From assembly GCA_021442155.1 (NCBI GenBank), contig CM038222.1, positions 57,732,266 to 57,796,265 of the forward strand: a stretch of DNA of 64,000 nt, written 5' to 3'. The position numbers and the translations under genes are program-made. Within the stretch, counting starts at the first letter, position 1; the number at the start of each line of letters is the position of its first letter. Below the pieces are notes generated by a model. It made no database searches and was not told the DNA's origin. It worked only from the letters and a program-made list of their open reading frames with translations. This document shows, piece by piece, positions 24,061 through 36,974 of the stretch. This DNA comes from Cymbidium sinense (Eukaryota; Streptophyta; Magnoliopsida; Asparagales; Orchidaceae).

Positions 24061-27000
24061 AATGAAAATAAAAATATATAATGCCTTGTTGGGACGCCAC
24101 GCAGATCCACAGATGTTCTTATTAGGGTGATCGGGTACGACATTGAGGAGAGGTGTACTATCTCGAAAGATAGAAGTCAGCACCCTACAATGGACCTAAT
24201 CACCTCAATAAGGACTCCTAAGGACTATGGGTTCTCGGAATGTACTAGAGATTTTGCTCCTACTTTTTATGAGAAAGTAAAGCAGGGATTATTTTAAACC
24301 GGGTTCGTTAAGTTCCTTACAGGGGCAAGCCCCCATAGTTAATTACATCTTAAGGAATGAGATTCCTTAGGAATACTCTCAATTAAGGTAAATGATCGTT
24401 GTCTCCAAAGATTTTGAAAGGAAGGACTATCAATCGATTGGTTTATGTTTAGAAAGCCAAGTGGATCGATCAAGAGGAGGGAGTTCTTATCGAAGCCAAA
24501 TGAAAATAAGTAAAGGATGCTTAAGATACTAGGAAGCCTAGTAAGCACCCCAGACTACCCTATGGTTGGGCTTTACATTTTTGAAATTGAATTAATGTGT
24601 TTGAGATGAATTTTTATTAGAATTCTAGGGCTTATAATTCCATGATGTAAGGTCACGGAAATGCCTAAGAGGAAATGATTTATGCTCATAGCCCACAAAG
24701 GGAAGTAGAAACCTCTGAACCTAAATCTAGAGTACTTTAGCGAGGGCCAAAAAGCATGACCTAAATCTAAGGTGAAAATGAGTATTTTTGTTTTCCTCCA
24801 TAAGAGAAGATAAACCACCCGACTGTTGGACTTACAACCGTTTGGGGGTGGCCACCAACTAACTCCTCCTACGGTTTTAAGAATATGTAGGCAAGTCATA
24901 TGTTTATGCAAGATAGCAAGGTTATTATTTATTTAGAAAGAGACTAAGTCCTTAAACACACTCCCTAAGAGACTAGATCATGTAAGGGCATTCTTTTAAT
25001 GATTGAAATCTAATGCAAATTTTTCATATGTTTTATTTTTATTTTTAGACAATCAATTTGACACAGGCTTTAGGATTCTTTATGCCTAATGCATGAGAAA
25101 TTAGATTATGAGCCAAAATCAATAAGATAAGGAGGTGTGTTTCCACCATGACTTTCATAGGTCAAGCCAAGTTCTCTAGCAAAGGTGGAAGCCCTCCAAT
25201 CAAGAGCGAAATAATATGCTTTTTTTGCATGATGTAAGAAAAGAAAGTATATTCAGCTAAGGGGTTGCTAATTCTTTTATCTTGATTTCAACTTAGGCTT
25301 TAGATGAGGTTATGAGTTATTTATTTTTTGACTTTTGAGTTGATTAATTTGGTAGAAGATTTATTTTTTCCTAAGAGCCTAATCGTCATCCAGGCCATAC
25401 ATTAAAGCAAGGAAGAAACTAGGAAAAGATGTCATCTTAATGCACAAGCTAATCAAACATCAATCACTTATAAAGCTAGTGCAAAAGAATAAAAGGTTAT
25501 TTATGATCAGGTTCCATTGCACAAACCCAAAAACAAATTGGGTAGCCAAGCTCTACCCTTATACAACCTGGATGACAAATAAATTAATTACAATTAAGCA
25601 AAGAATTCATGTTATGGGGGGTCTTCATTCTTCATTTATTCTTTCTTCTTTTCTTCTTTCTTCTTTCTTGTTTTGGTTCCTTCTTTTGGATGGTTAGAAT
25701 GTGGTTTCACTAAAGGCTTCACATAGTACATAAGATGAAATCTTATGACCAATGTTCATCCTAATCTCTCATAATAATCATTCTAAAATCCTAATTGCAA
25801 AATTACATGAAAAGAAAAAGTAAATCTAACTAACGCCTGCAAAATAGAGATTAACTAAACAAACCGTACAACTCCCAAGTGTGTATGAGCACATATTGGA
25901 CTTAGGACACCACACATAGGTAACTAAGTATACCTGGCCTATTGGGTTATGCTTAGGGGTATAAGTACCTGCATAGCAAAAGCAATTTTATATTTTTATT
26001 ACAGTGCCCCTTAAGCAAACATCCAGACTAAGATATCACATCACCAAACGAAAGCAAACATCAATCCATGCACCACCCTAACCTAAAGCAAGAAATGGTG
26101 ACTTAGCCTAATGTGTGTGCTATTTAATGTATGTGTGGTATGCTTAGTTAGGCTTTAAGGTTTAGGTTTTCTAAGTATTAAAATGTTTAACTTAGAGGGT
26201 GGTTTCATTTAAGTTATTTAATTGATTTAAGTTAATTTTTATTTTGTGTTTTGATTTAGGTTTGAATGAACCTAAGATTAATTACTAAGTGTTGTAGAGA
26301 GAGGAAAAGAGAAGGGAACTTCTCTTTCCTCCCTACCTTAAGTAATTTCTAAGATAGATTCATATTTGATTTTGTTTAGTGAATATTTTGTTATATATTA
26401 TAATTAATCCTAAGTTTATATTTTCCCTAAACAAACTTTTTCAAAAAGAATGACATTTTAACATTAAGTAAAGTGAATTAATATCACAAAATACACATCA
26501 TTTCATTTCTTTCCTAATATGTGTAACATGCATATGAATGAATCCTAAACTTATCTACACATGCAAATGGAAATGTTTACCACACCTTAATGATGAATGC
26601 TAAATAGTATTACTTAAGAAAATTTGGATGCTTTATGATGCATGATTTTGTTAAGTAGAAAAGGATGATTCTTTTATCTATTTTTCACATGTACATTTAT
26701 ATGTATATAAGGCATAAGTGAGTATGGCACCATTATTAGCACCAGGGGTGTAAGGTACAAGACCTACTTAGGGCTACTTAAAGCCTCGCAACCCCGGGGT
26801 TATCCAGACTAATATACCACTTTCCTTAAATACATATGCATGTACAAAAGAAATTAATGGAAAAAAGATGAAAAAGTTTGTGTTTGTTTGTTTGACTTGT
26901 TTATGCAATTTATATGTGTAAGTGTGGATGTCCTTCTCAAGTAATAACATAGGAATGAATAGGAATGGATTTAAGCAAGTGTTGTGTGCTTTTCAAATGA

Positions 27001-30000
27001 ACTATACACTTTACCAAATCCTATTCAAAATTATGTTTAAAAAAATAAAAGGAAAAACACACTATGCACATCTTTTTATTTATACTCATATGCAAGCTTA
27101 TAAATAATTATAAGTAGCACACCTTTCAATTTTGATATTGAATTTATAAATTTTGAAAATAATTTTAGATTTAATAGTGATAATAGCCATCCATATTCTT
27201 ACTTTAGCCAAAACATGCAATTTGACATAAAGAAAATATTTCATTTTTAATTTGATTTTCAAAAAGTGTGAATGCATGATTTTCATATGGCATACCCATT
27301 TAGCATATTAGGAAAGAAATAAAGTGATGAAAGCATATAAATTTATTCACCCTAATTAATTCCTAAAGGCAATCTTATGAATAAGATTATTTAAAGTAAA
27401 TCAAATTTGTCTTAAAGAGAGTTTGAATTTTGTTTGAGTTTGATTTTAAATTGAGAAATATGAGATGGGGTTGCTGGTCCTAATCCATTCCCCCATGTGT
27501 GAGTTATTTAAGTTCAATTTTTAGGTTATTAGATTAATTTCATACCTTAGTTAGGCTAAGGTGTGAATTAAGTGTGTTGATTACCCCTTACCTACACCAC
27601 TTTAACATAGTTAATTACATAATTATGAGCCAATGATATGACATAAAATCACACAAGGAATTTAAATAAGCAATGCACCTAAGAAATAAAGGTCCTAATG
27701 CAATTGGCTCATAATTAGTGATTAATTAAATTAAAGGGTTTAATTTAAGTATTTTCATAACCCTTCCCACACATGTGGGCTGGCTTTTGATTTCTTTACA
27801 CCACTTGGGTTATTGCACACCCAAGCATCTACCCAAGATGAATTAGCTAAGTTCTAGAGTGCATTAATTTTAAATCTTTGATTAATTAAGTCATTTTATT
27901 AAGTGATTGAATTATTTAATTAATTTTTTACCTTAATTAAATTTTGACCTAAATGGAATAAACTTAGGGAAGAAGATATGGGAAAGAACCCCTAATCTCA
28001 TTCCCTAAGTCCACACACTATCCTAAGGTAATTATCAAAATTATTTAGTGCATTTATCACTATTTAAAAATCTAATTAATCATTTAATGGATTAAGAGAG
28101 TAATTAGGAATGAGCCAAGCAATTACCTTAATTAAGCCACTAATAAATTCTAAGAAAATCATGGAAGGTAGAGGTCATCCCATTAATAAACCCTAGGAAG
28201 TTTGGAATTAATTAGTGAAATGATTAGGGAGTAATTAGTGTAATTAAATTCCCAATAAATCTTAATTCAGAAAATATCATTATTCAAAATCAAGTGAAAT
28301 TAACTTTAGAATATTCTTATTTGAATTACCTTTCCAATACTTTTTATTTTGTATTTTTTTTTATTTTTCTATAATTAGTTATGAATATTTAAAGTTTCTA
28401 TGATTATTAAGTAATTAATCCCTTTATTATATGGCTAATCCCGTCGGCACCAAGTGGAGGCTGACGCGGTGCGCACTTTCCATGTGGAACGATAGAATAG
28501 GCCACTTAAGTTATCACATCATAGCTCTGCATCAGCGGTGGTGCTAGGCGCTTTCTCTCCATTCGTCCGATCAAGGATCGAACGGCTGAGATTAAGCACG
28601 CGGTGTTAAGGGATTAAATTAAATATCCTATGCATCTAGATCATGATCGTCCATCCAAAATGTGCAGATGGACGTCCCATGATCCATCTTTGAGTTCTCC
28701 TACGGGAAAGGGGAGCTATCCACCTTCCATGGCAAGATCCGAGCTCGGATTGAACTCAAATCTTACCCACACCATCTAAGAGTAAAGGGGAATACATCCA
28801 AATAGTCAAATTCTCATGAGGTGAGAATTTATTTCACAAAGGACCACACCATGGCTAATTTAAGCTCAGTTTAATGGCATACCTTGCCGGAGGCTATCAC
28901 CTGTGCTCGAGTTTGATGAGGTAGCTTAGTCTAGTGAAGATGAAGCCCTGTTGAAGATTTGAGGTGGTTTGGTTGAGTGGATCTTCCTATGGACCAAGCT
29001 CTCCTTCAATTGGGCTTGGTCTTGATCAAGAGCACTCCTCCCTTGCTTGGAGAACTTAAGTGAAGGATTGGGTGAGCTTGATTGAGTTCCCTCAAGGTGC
29101 TTGCAAAGTGAATTAGACTGAATTTGAGTATTGGATGAGATTGAATTTCCCTTGAGCTCCCCTATTTTTGGTTTGAAGAAATCTGAAAATAAGGAAATGG
29201 AAAATGCCTAGGAAACCTTGAGGGAGCTTGGAATCACTTCCTCTGAGTTCCTATTCTTCAATCGAATAGGAGAGACTTGAATTAAAATAAAATTAGGGGG
29301 AGTATTTCTCCCCCTTGAAGGATTGGATGACAGAGTAAGGCTTTGCCATTTTGATCCAATACACCTCCATGAGTGGGTTTGTTAGGATGTTAGGAGTGTT
29401 ATGGCATTCGATTTTAGGTGTGGAGTGGAGTAGTGAAGCTCCCATGTGCTTAAAATGATTGGAGGAAGGATTCCCATGTGCTCATTTCTATGGGGGTTGT
29501 CAATTTTGACCTTAGGTTGGGTTTGGCTGACCCAAACCCAATGGGTCATGTGCATCATGTTCATTAGTGACCATTTGGTCCACTAAGAGGATGTCAAGTG
29601 TCCATGAAAAGGAATTGACCAAATTTCAAGTGGTTTAGATTTTAGGTTACCCTATGGCCTAAGGATAAAATAGTCATTTGATCTTTATTTTAGTTTGAAT
29701 ATGTTTGGTATGATTGAAAAAAGGGTTAGGCTAAGTTTCATTTCATTTGGAGTTGGTTTGATATGATTTGGCTCATGTTGACCCGTTTCGGTCAAAATGG
29801 GTCAACTTTGGTCAAGTTGACCAATTGGTCAAATTAGATCAAACCAAGGGTTAGGTCAAGTTCATATTACCATTTGAAATGTTTTGTCATCATTGGTTTA
29901 GTTCAATTTTATTTATATTTTTATTTGGTTCATTTGATTTCATTTAGGTCAAATGGGTCAAGTTGACCAATTTGACCCATTTTACTATTTGGGCTAGGTC

Positions 30001-30145
30001 ATGGGTTGGTTTATGTTTGGTTGATCATTTGAAATAGATTGGTATCTATGTTTCTAATCAATTTGATTTATATTTGGATTTGGCTCAATTTGACCCTTTA
30101 AGTCTAGTTGGGTTCAGGGTCAATTGGGCTAGGTTAGGTATAGTT
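24061..30145 (-). repeat. Giant-family LTR copy B, 5'-truncated
   Basis: Inverted match to the plus-strand LTR from about 37170 to about 43110. Its first 1.4 kb is replaced by gag sequence at about 30145. The distal end (CCACGCAGATC, about 24096) parallels LTR C at 33314 and the plus-strand copy at about 43103. Landmarks include the polypyrimidine tract (25640-25685), the minus-strand equivalent of the TATA region at about 25990, and the end block around 24090-24340. Confidence 0.75.
29760..30135 (-). promoter_or_regulatory. TTGACC/GGTCAA cluster in LTR B
   Basis: Repeated GGTCAA and TTGACC motifs, as in the other LTR copies. The cluster is cut short at about 30145 by the gag fusion. Confidence 0.5.
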
Positions 30146-30149
30146 CGCT

Positions 30150-30941
30150 GCCACCAGCGTTGCAACAGTCGATCCTAAAGTGTGCAATATGTTGCTATGG
30201 GTTCCCACTGCCATCAAAGATCTTGAAGGAAGGTGGCACAAAACCCTTTTGGTATTGAACTACATCGAATTTCTTTGGGTATGGTCTACCATTTGGAATG
30301 GATGAGCTCCCCACTGGCTTGCGCTAATGCTCCCCTCATCTACTGTTCCACCATATGTTTGATTTCCTTCTCATGCATGCAGTTGTTATCTGTGATCTTT
30401 CCATGCAAACTACTAGCATCATCATTTGTGGGTGTGCACCTAGGACGGTCTAAAGTATGTACCAATTCTGGCCGATTGGCTACTAAAGGAGAAGGCAGTG
30501 AGACTGGGGCTGGGTTCTGCAATGCTAAGACCACTGCCATCAACTCCTCTACCTTCTTCTCCATCATGTCTATATGATCATTATTTTGCTTGAGCTGGTG
30601 GAGGAGGTGTTGAGTCGAGTGAGAAGTGTCACCTTCCTTGGACACAACCGTTCCTGGCTATGCTGATCCAACTGTAAGGACCCTCGGGTGTCGACCATGT
30701 GGACTTCGATTATGTCATCCAACATGTCATCTTCATCAAGATTAAAGCGGACTCTATCCTCCTCCTGATCCGAGTGATCACTACCAATAATCTGTTTGAC
30801 TACAGTGTGGTAGTCCTTTATGATGTTGTCTAAAGAGCGATCATCTATTCTGCTTAGCTCTACTGGAATGTAGAGTGGTTGTTGATTGACCATAGGAATG
30901 TTCTCTACTGACTGTATATGCTGAATGCTTTGTGATGGCAA
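30150..30941 (-). pseudogene. Gag fragment of the minus-strand giant
   Basis: On the minus strand, one frame (30941-30570) reads MPSQSIQHIQSVENIP... with an acidic stretch (DHSDQEEDRVRFNLDEDDMLDDIIE). A second (30645-30340) reads HLLHQLKQNNDHIDMMEKKVEELMAVVLALQ and ends EKEIKHMVEQ. It aligns with the plus-strand giant gag (QLQDLLAAVSVLQKQ...EKDLKSMVEQ). The next block, YQKGFVPPSFKIFDGSG-like, lies at 30150-30260 and is the start of the Tat gag core. The reading stops at about 30150, where LTR sequence begins. Gag would build the particle; this fragment cannot. Confidence 0.8.
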
Positions 30942-31443
30942 GGTGCACTCCTGAACTTACTCAACTACTATGGGGGCTATGTATGTCTCCCCTCTCATTT
31001 CTTCCTCTAACTAAGGTAGAGGTGATGCAACCACAACACTTTTGGGTTGCCACTCCTTCCTAACCACAACTACAGCAGAAGGTCAAGCAGGGGAGCTCGA
31101 CCAACGGATAGAGTGGGATATTTAGGTTGTAGACAGATCTCCAATGAAGATGGTCTTTCCCAGGATGGGGGCTTCTGAAGCTTGGTGGGGTGGTAGATGT
31201 TATAAGCTAGACGGGTGATGATGGATAGTGAGTGGAGTGGTATGATGGAAAAGACACCAACTTCCTCTTGATTGGAGATCTCCTCCTACATCGAACTGTG
31301 CCCATAAGAATAATGATATCTGAATGATTGGCCCTGACAGAGCAACAATTAGGAAAGTCCATCAGGGCAGAGGCCATCGATTACCTGGCGTATCTCCTCC
31401 TATCTCGCTTGCCCGCTTGGGCAATGACTCTAGCCTCCATGGC

Positions 31444-31477
<34 letters not shown>

Positions 31478-32348
31478 CCTTTGTGGATTTGACTTTTAAC
31501 CCTCCTAGGGATTAAACTCCTCAAATCATGCAAGAATCCAGACTTTGAGCATTCATGGGCTCTGCCAACTAGGCAAAGAACTTATCAAAAATAAGAATGA
31601 GGCTTCCTACTCTCCCTAGCTGGTGTCTTAATGTGTGCTGGTGGTGGAGGCAATGCAACGATCCTACTGTAACCCTCCTCTCCATCCAAAGTTGAGAGGC
31701 GGTAAAACCTACTGCTACTCAAGAATGGAGAGGTCTCACGTGGAAAACCCTCCTCAGCGACGTGGGAGGCAACATCTATCTCCCCGGCTACTAGCTCATG
31801 GTGTCACTTGATCTTCCTATTCTTGTTGCGGTGCTCAGTATGAGTGAGCAAAGCAGAGCAAGAGCTGGACCTACCTTTAAAGTAGGGGAGGCTATCTCGA
31901 AAGACAAGATAGCCCTCACTGAAACTATGGCGGGGGCAACTAACTAAACATGTGCTGAAGCAACTCACACTAACACTGATACTGATGGGGGTGTGGGAAC
32001 CACATCAACCTTCCTCTTTAGTGAGGGGAACTCAGGGTAAGATGGGATGTCAAAGCGGAGAAGAGGCATCTATCCTGCCACCTCCTCCCTGCTAATAGAC
32101 ATGAGGGTTGGCTTCTCACAAGTAACTCGGACGGCCTCAAAGCCATGGCCAAATTGAATCAGATGATTGGTAGTCATGGTGTGTATGGCCTGATTCAAGG
32201 CCAGATCCACACCTGACGAGAAAGAGAAGATGAAGTTGCTAGAATACATACTGACTGGAGACTGGAAAGGGCTAATTGTGCTAAAATCTCTACATTTGTT
32301 GAAACATAACTGAGTCAGACCCTTGCTTTGATATGTATCTTCAAACAT
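30942..32348 (-). pseudogene. Upstream ORF region of the minus-strand giant
   Basis: The first part (32348-32070, minus) reads MFEDTYQSKGLTQL...SSNFIFSFSSGVDLALNQAIHTMTTNHLIQFGHGFEAVRVTCEKPTL. It aligns with the plus-strand giant at 45757-45960 (LFLSFSHGMDLALDQ...THFGHGFR). The remainder to 30942 has short broken frames. No known domain is recognised. It is either the N-terminal part of gag or an Ogre-type ORF1 (unknown function). Confidence 0.6.
31443..31480. repeat. (CT)n microsatellite
   Basis: A CT run with two CCC interruptions, inside the upstream ORF region of the minus-strand element. Confidence 0.9.
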
Positions 32349-32371
32349 TGACTTCTAGATTTAACTTGGAA

Positions 32372-33270
32372 TTTGAACCCACACTTAACAAATTTAGGTA
32401 TGCTAAGTGGAGTTCATTGAATTTTGGAGAGATTTTTTATATTTGAGGAGAGGCTTTTCCATAGAATTTTGATTTATAACCCATACTCAACAAATTTAAG
32501 TGTGTTGAACGGGGTTCAAATATTTGGAGAGACTTTGGAGATTTGTATGTTTTGTTTGAAATTTGATTTGGAAAACCCTTATTTAGCAAATTTATATATG
32601 AGAAAAGGTTTTAATTATATGTTTGAAAATTTTGTAAAAACATCTTTGTTCGTGGTGACTGTTTGTTATGTGTGTGATATATGTTGATTTGATTTGAAAA
32701 TGAGGCCCTTAACAAATTTAGGTATGTTAAGTAGAGGCCAAATGTGTTTGATATATATTTGTTGTTTGTTGATATATATTGATTTGATATGATTTGGGGA
32801 ACTCTCATTTAATAAATTTAAGTCTATTAAATGGAGTTCAATATATATGTGTTCGATATTTGATTTGATTCATCTTTTGAAAAAAAAGTGGAACTCTTAT
32901 TTGGCAGATATGGTATGCCAAATATAGTTCAAATATGCATGTTTATATTTTGATGTTTGGAAGTGAGCTCCATGCTTAACAAATTTAAGTATGTTAAATA
33001 AAGCTCACATATATGTTTGTTTATTTGTTGATATGTGGGTTTGTTTTGGTTATGAAGATTGAATTCTCATTTAACAAATATGGGTATGTTAAATGGAATT
33101 CAAAAATGTGTGTTGGATATTTTAATTTTAATTTGATTTTTGAAAAGGGAATTCTCATCTAACAAATATGTGTATGTTAAATGGAATTCAATTATGTTTT
33201 GTTTTTCTTGATTTTGCTTTAATTTTGAAAAAAGGCACCTTCAATTAATAAATTTGGGTATATGTGGTGT
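32372..33270 (-). repeat. Leader stem-loop array of the minus-strand giant
   Basis: Nine to ten stem-loops at roughly 95-base spacing. Clear units lie at about 32375-32420, 32475-32520, 32703-32740, 32802-32846, 32890-32935, 32967-33008, 33061-33101 and 33149-33189. Read on the minus strand, loops are near TACCTAAATT or TACCCATATT. Unit 33061-33101 pairs GAATTCTCATTTAACA with TGTTAAATGGAATTC. Stems differ between units (for example TTGGCA paired with TGCCAA at 32890-32935) but remain paired. The array is the counterpart of 43811-45640. Confidence 0.8.
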
Positions 33271-33284
33271 TTATTTTCAGTTGC

Positions 33285-35755
33285 ATGTGTGCGTTTGTGT
33301 ATATGGGGGGGCACACCACGCAGATCTGAGAATATACTCATTGAGGTAATCAGGTACGACATCAAGGAATAGGGTACTATCTTGAAAGATAGAAACCACT
33401 ACCCTGTGATGGACCTAATTACCTAATAAGGACTCTTGAGGCATGATGGGTCTTCGTATATACCAGATATTTTTCCCCTACTTTATATAGATGAATAAAG
33501 TAGGATTTTTTTAAATTGGGTTCTAAAGTTTCCTATGGGGGCAAGCCTCCATAGTTAATTACATCCTAAATAAGATGAATTCCTTAGGAATACTCTCAAT
33601 TAAAGTAGCCAATTGTTGTCTCCAAAGAATTCAAAAATAGGACTATCAATAAATTGGCTATATTTGGAAGATCAAATGGGATAGATTAAAAGGAAATACT
33701 TATTATCGAAGCCAAAAAGGAGATGAGTACAGGATGCTCATGATACTAGGAAACCTAGTGAGCATCCCAAAATATCCTATGGTTAGGATTTATATAATTG
33801 AGATTGATGAGAATCATATATTTGAGTTAACATTTTATTATAAATCTAAGACTTATAATTCTATAATACAAGATTATGAAAATGCCAAAGAGGTGAGGAT
33901 TTATGCTTGTATCCCTAAAGAAAAATAGCAACCTTGGATCTTAAATCTAGGGAGATTTAGCGAGGGCCAAAGCACGGCCTAAATTTAAGGTGAAAATGGG
34001 TATATTATCTACCTCCATAAGAGAGAGTAAATCACCAGATTGTTGAACTTATAACTGCATGGAGTGGCAGCCAACTAACTCCTCCTACAATTTAAAACCA
34101 TGTAGGCAAGTCTTATGATTTTGCAAGATGGCTAGGTTCTATTATTTAGAGAAGAGACTAAAGTCCTTAAACCCACTCCCTAAGAGACCAGAGCATTAGT
34201 GGTATGAATAATGACTTAGTTTAATGCAAATCTTTTTAGATTTTATTTGTATTTGGGCTCTTTATTTTGACACAGGCTATAGGATTTTTATAAGCCTAAA
34301 TGTATGAGAAAGTTGATCGTGGGCCAAATCAGAAGAGAAAGCGGTGGTTTTCCATCTTAGGCTCTGAAAGGTAAAGCCCATTTTATATCTGGCAAAGACG
34401 GAATCCCTCTCTTAGCAAGAGTGAAATAAGATGACATGCATGACATTAAGCATACAATATCCAGTTAAGGGGTTGCTAAAAATTTTATTATCTTGATTTA
34501 ATGCTAAGGCTTTATGTGAGGTTATGAGTTGTTTTATAAAATTTAATTATGAGTTGTTAATTGGGGTAGAAAAGTTAATTTTTTCTAAGAGCCTAATCGC
34601 ATCCGGGCCATACAATAATCACTGATCATGAATAAACTATGAAGTGACATGCTTTTTCTAATCCATAATGTAAACACAACATCAAACAATTTATGTATCT
34701 ATCGTAAAAGAATAAAAGGTCATTGCGATCAGGTACCACCATACAACCCGAAAAGAAGAGTGGGTAGCCGAGCTCTACTCATATACATCCTGGTACAATG
34801 AAAGAATAATTACAATTTAATTAGAATAAATGAATAGAAGCTATGGGGTCTTCAAATCTTCAAAGCTCATTCTTTCCTTCATTTCATTCTTTCATTTGGT
34901 TGGGCAACCTCCATAGGATCACATGGTACATAAGACTGGCCTTGTAACCAACGTTTATCCTAAACTCCCATAACACTAATCCTAATTTATAATGCAAAAT
35001 TACATTAAAAAGAGAAAAAGTAAATCTAACTACACCTGCAAAATAATGTTAGCTAAACACACCATAAAACTTAAGCAGTTATATGGATAATTTAGATTTA
35101 CCACCCTACACATGGGTAACCAAGTCCACCTATCCTAATGTAGATTATGCTTAAGGGTTAAGCAACCTGCACAACAAAAATATTTATATTTATTTTGAAG
35201 CACCCCTTAAGCATAATCTCCTGCAGAAAAAATGATTAGGCTAACCACGGCCTAAAATTTAGTCTATGAGGCATACACCCTAACATCGAGTCTAAAATAT
35301 TACATCACAAAACAAGCATACATCAAACCATACACTGCCCTAACATTAAGCTTGAAGTGATGACTTACTCTAATGTGTATGTGTTAAGGCTCGTGTGGTA
35401 TGTCCTAGCTGGGCTTTAGAGTTAATATTTTTTAAATATGAAGAACATTTAATTATAAGGGATGGTTTCACTTTAAATGGTTTAATTGATTTGCAAATTT
35501 TACTTAATATTTTCATTTATTTCATTTGACCTACACAAGACAACTAAGTGTTATGAAGAGAAAAAAAGAGAGGATCACTCTCTTTTATCCCTACCTTAAG
35601 TCACATCTAAAGCAAATTAATTAATCAATTCCCTTTAGTGATGGCTTGCTATATGATTTAATTAATCCTAAGTTTAGGTTCATTTTAAATAAACTCATTC
35701 AATAAGAAAGGCATCTTAAGATTAGTTAGGATGAATTACTATCACATAACACATG
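33285..35755 (-). repeat. Giant-family LTR piece C
   Basis: Inverted match to the plus-strand LTR from about 40730 to about 43110. The piece ends at 35755, where the plus-strand giant inserted; the rest of this LTR should lie beyond the window, past that element. ACATG (35751-35755) is the presumed target-site copy. The PBS and the last bases of the LTR are not recognisable at the left side, where a GT-rich stretch replaces them. Confidence 0.75.
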
Positions 35756-36099
35756 TGTCGACCTCATTTTTAGAATGAGCTCTCAACACCTCCATCTTAG
35801 ACATAGGACTTCTCTTAGGCTTTAAGAGTTCCTTAGTCTTAAGACACATCTAGTGATTAGGTGGACACTCCCCTAGCCCTAGAAGACTTAGAAGAGTTAG
35901 CCATAGGAATAGGTCATACCTTAGGGGTGTTCGGAAAATCTCCCACCCTTTAGCTTAAGTCATTCCTCACTTTCTTCTTTAAAATCAAACTCCAAATCAA
36001 ATCCATTTGATTTTCTCCAAAATTCAAATCAATTCCATGATTGAAACCCATAATCAAAATCCATCAAAAATTTCTAAGTCCAAATTTTGCCTAGGTCCT

Positions 36100-36760
36100 T
36101 AAGCTTCCCTTAAGGGCTTAACTAAAATCATGATTCAAACATGTTCAAACCTTTGAGATTTTCTCATACCTCATTTATATTCATATTTATAATGAATTAT
36201 AAATTCAAACCCATCAAATCAAATTCAAAATTCTGAAATTAATTTATGAAAATTTTCTTAAGTCCCTTTAATTTTACATTAAAGGACTTAGCCAAAATCA
36301 ACTCTAAACTTTGATCAAACCACTTCAAACCCTTGAGATTTTCTCATTTCTTATTTATATCCTCATTTATATTCACATATATAAATGAAATATAAATATA
36401 ATTCAATTAAAACCAAGGCAAAAAAATTAAATTTCAAATTAAAAATGCTTGAAATTCCCTTAAATCCCTTAATTTTTCATTAATTGATTTAACTTAAACT
36501 TTGATCAAACTCCTTCAAACTCATGGGATTTTCTCAAAATATATTTGTATTCTCATTTATGTTCTCATATATAAATGAAATAAAAATATAAATCAATCAA
36601 ATCCAATTCAAAAATTAAATTTCAAATTAAAAATGCCATTAAATCCTTTAAATTCCCTTTTTTATATTCTCATTTATATTCACATATATAAATAAAATAT
36701 AAATTTAAACAATAAAAACCAACCCCAAATATCAAACTAAAATCAAATTAAAATCAAATC
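36100..36760 (+). repeat. Tandem units with internal hairpins in the giant LTR
   Basis: Four to five diverged units of about 155-205 bases. Each has an A/T-rich part (CATTTATATTCACATATATAAATG-like) and a small palindrome: CTTAAGCTTCCCTTAAG (36101), AAGTCCCTTTAAT paired with ATTAAAGGACTT (about 36260-36290) and AAATCCCTTAAT paired with ATTAATTGATTT (about 36466-36496). The same set is at about 57120-57830 in the 3' LTR, with an extra copy. Confidence 0.65.
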
Positions 36761-36974
36761 TAAGTATTTCAAGTCAAAATCTTGAACTTAGCCAAATCAC
36801 TTTCAAATCAAGCCAAACTCTTGATTTTATCTCATGATTCAATCAATCCTACAATCATGAGCTCATATATAAATCCAAACCTCAATCCTTCAATCAAAAC
36901 CCAAATAAAAAATCAAACCCAAGACCCCTTCATATTCTTCCTTTGAATATGAAATTTTCAAGTGGATCAAAATC

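Larger units (their letters stand above)
17606..35755 (-). mobile_element. Minus-strand giant Tat/Ogre-like element, rearranged
   Basis: Read on the minus strand from the right, this holds LTR piece C (35755 to about 33300), leader with hairpin array (33270-32370), upstream ORF and gag remnants (32350-30150), then LTR B (30145 to about 24060), then LTR D (about 24060-17606). Protease, polymerase and integrase are gone: the gag core is fused directly to the middle of an LTR at about 30145. Sequence blocks match the plus-strand giant throughout, in inverted orientation. LTR C is cut by insertion of that plus-strand giant, so it is the older of the two. The left side abuts the Tat-A 3' LTR. Confidence 0.8.
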
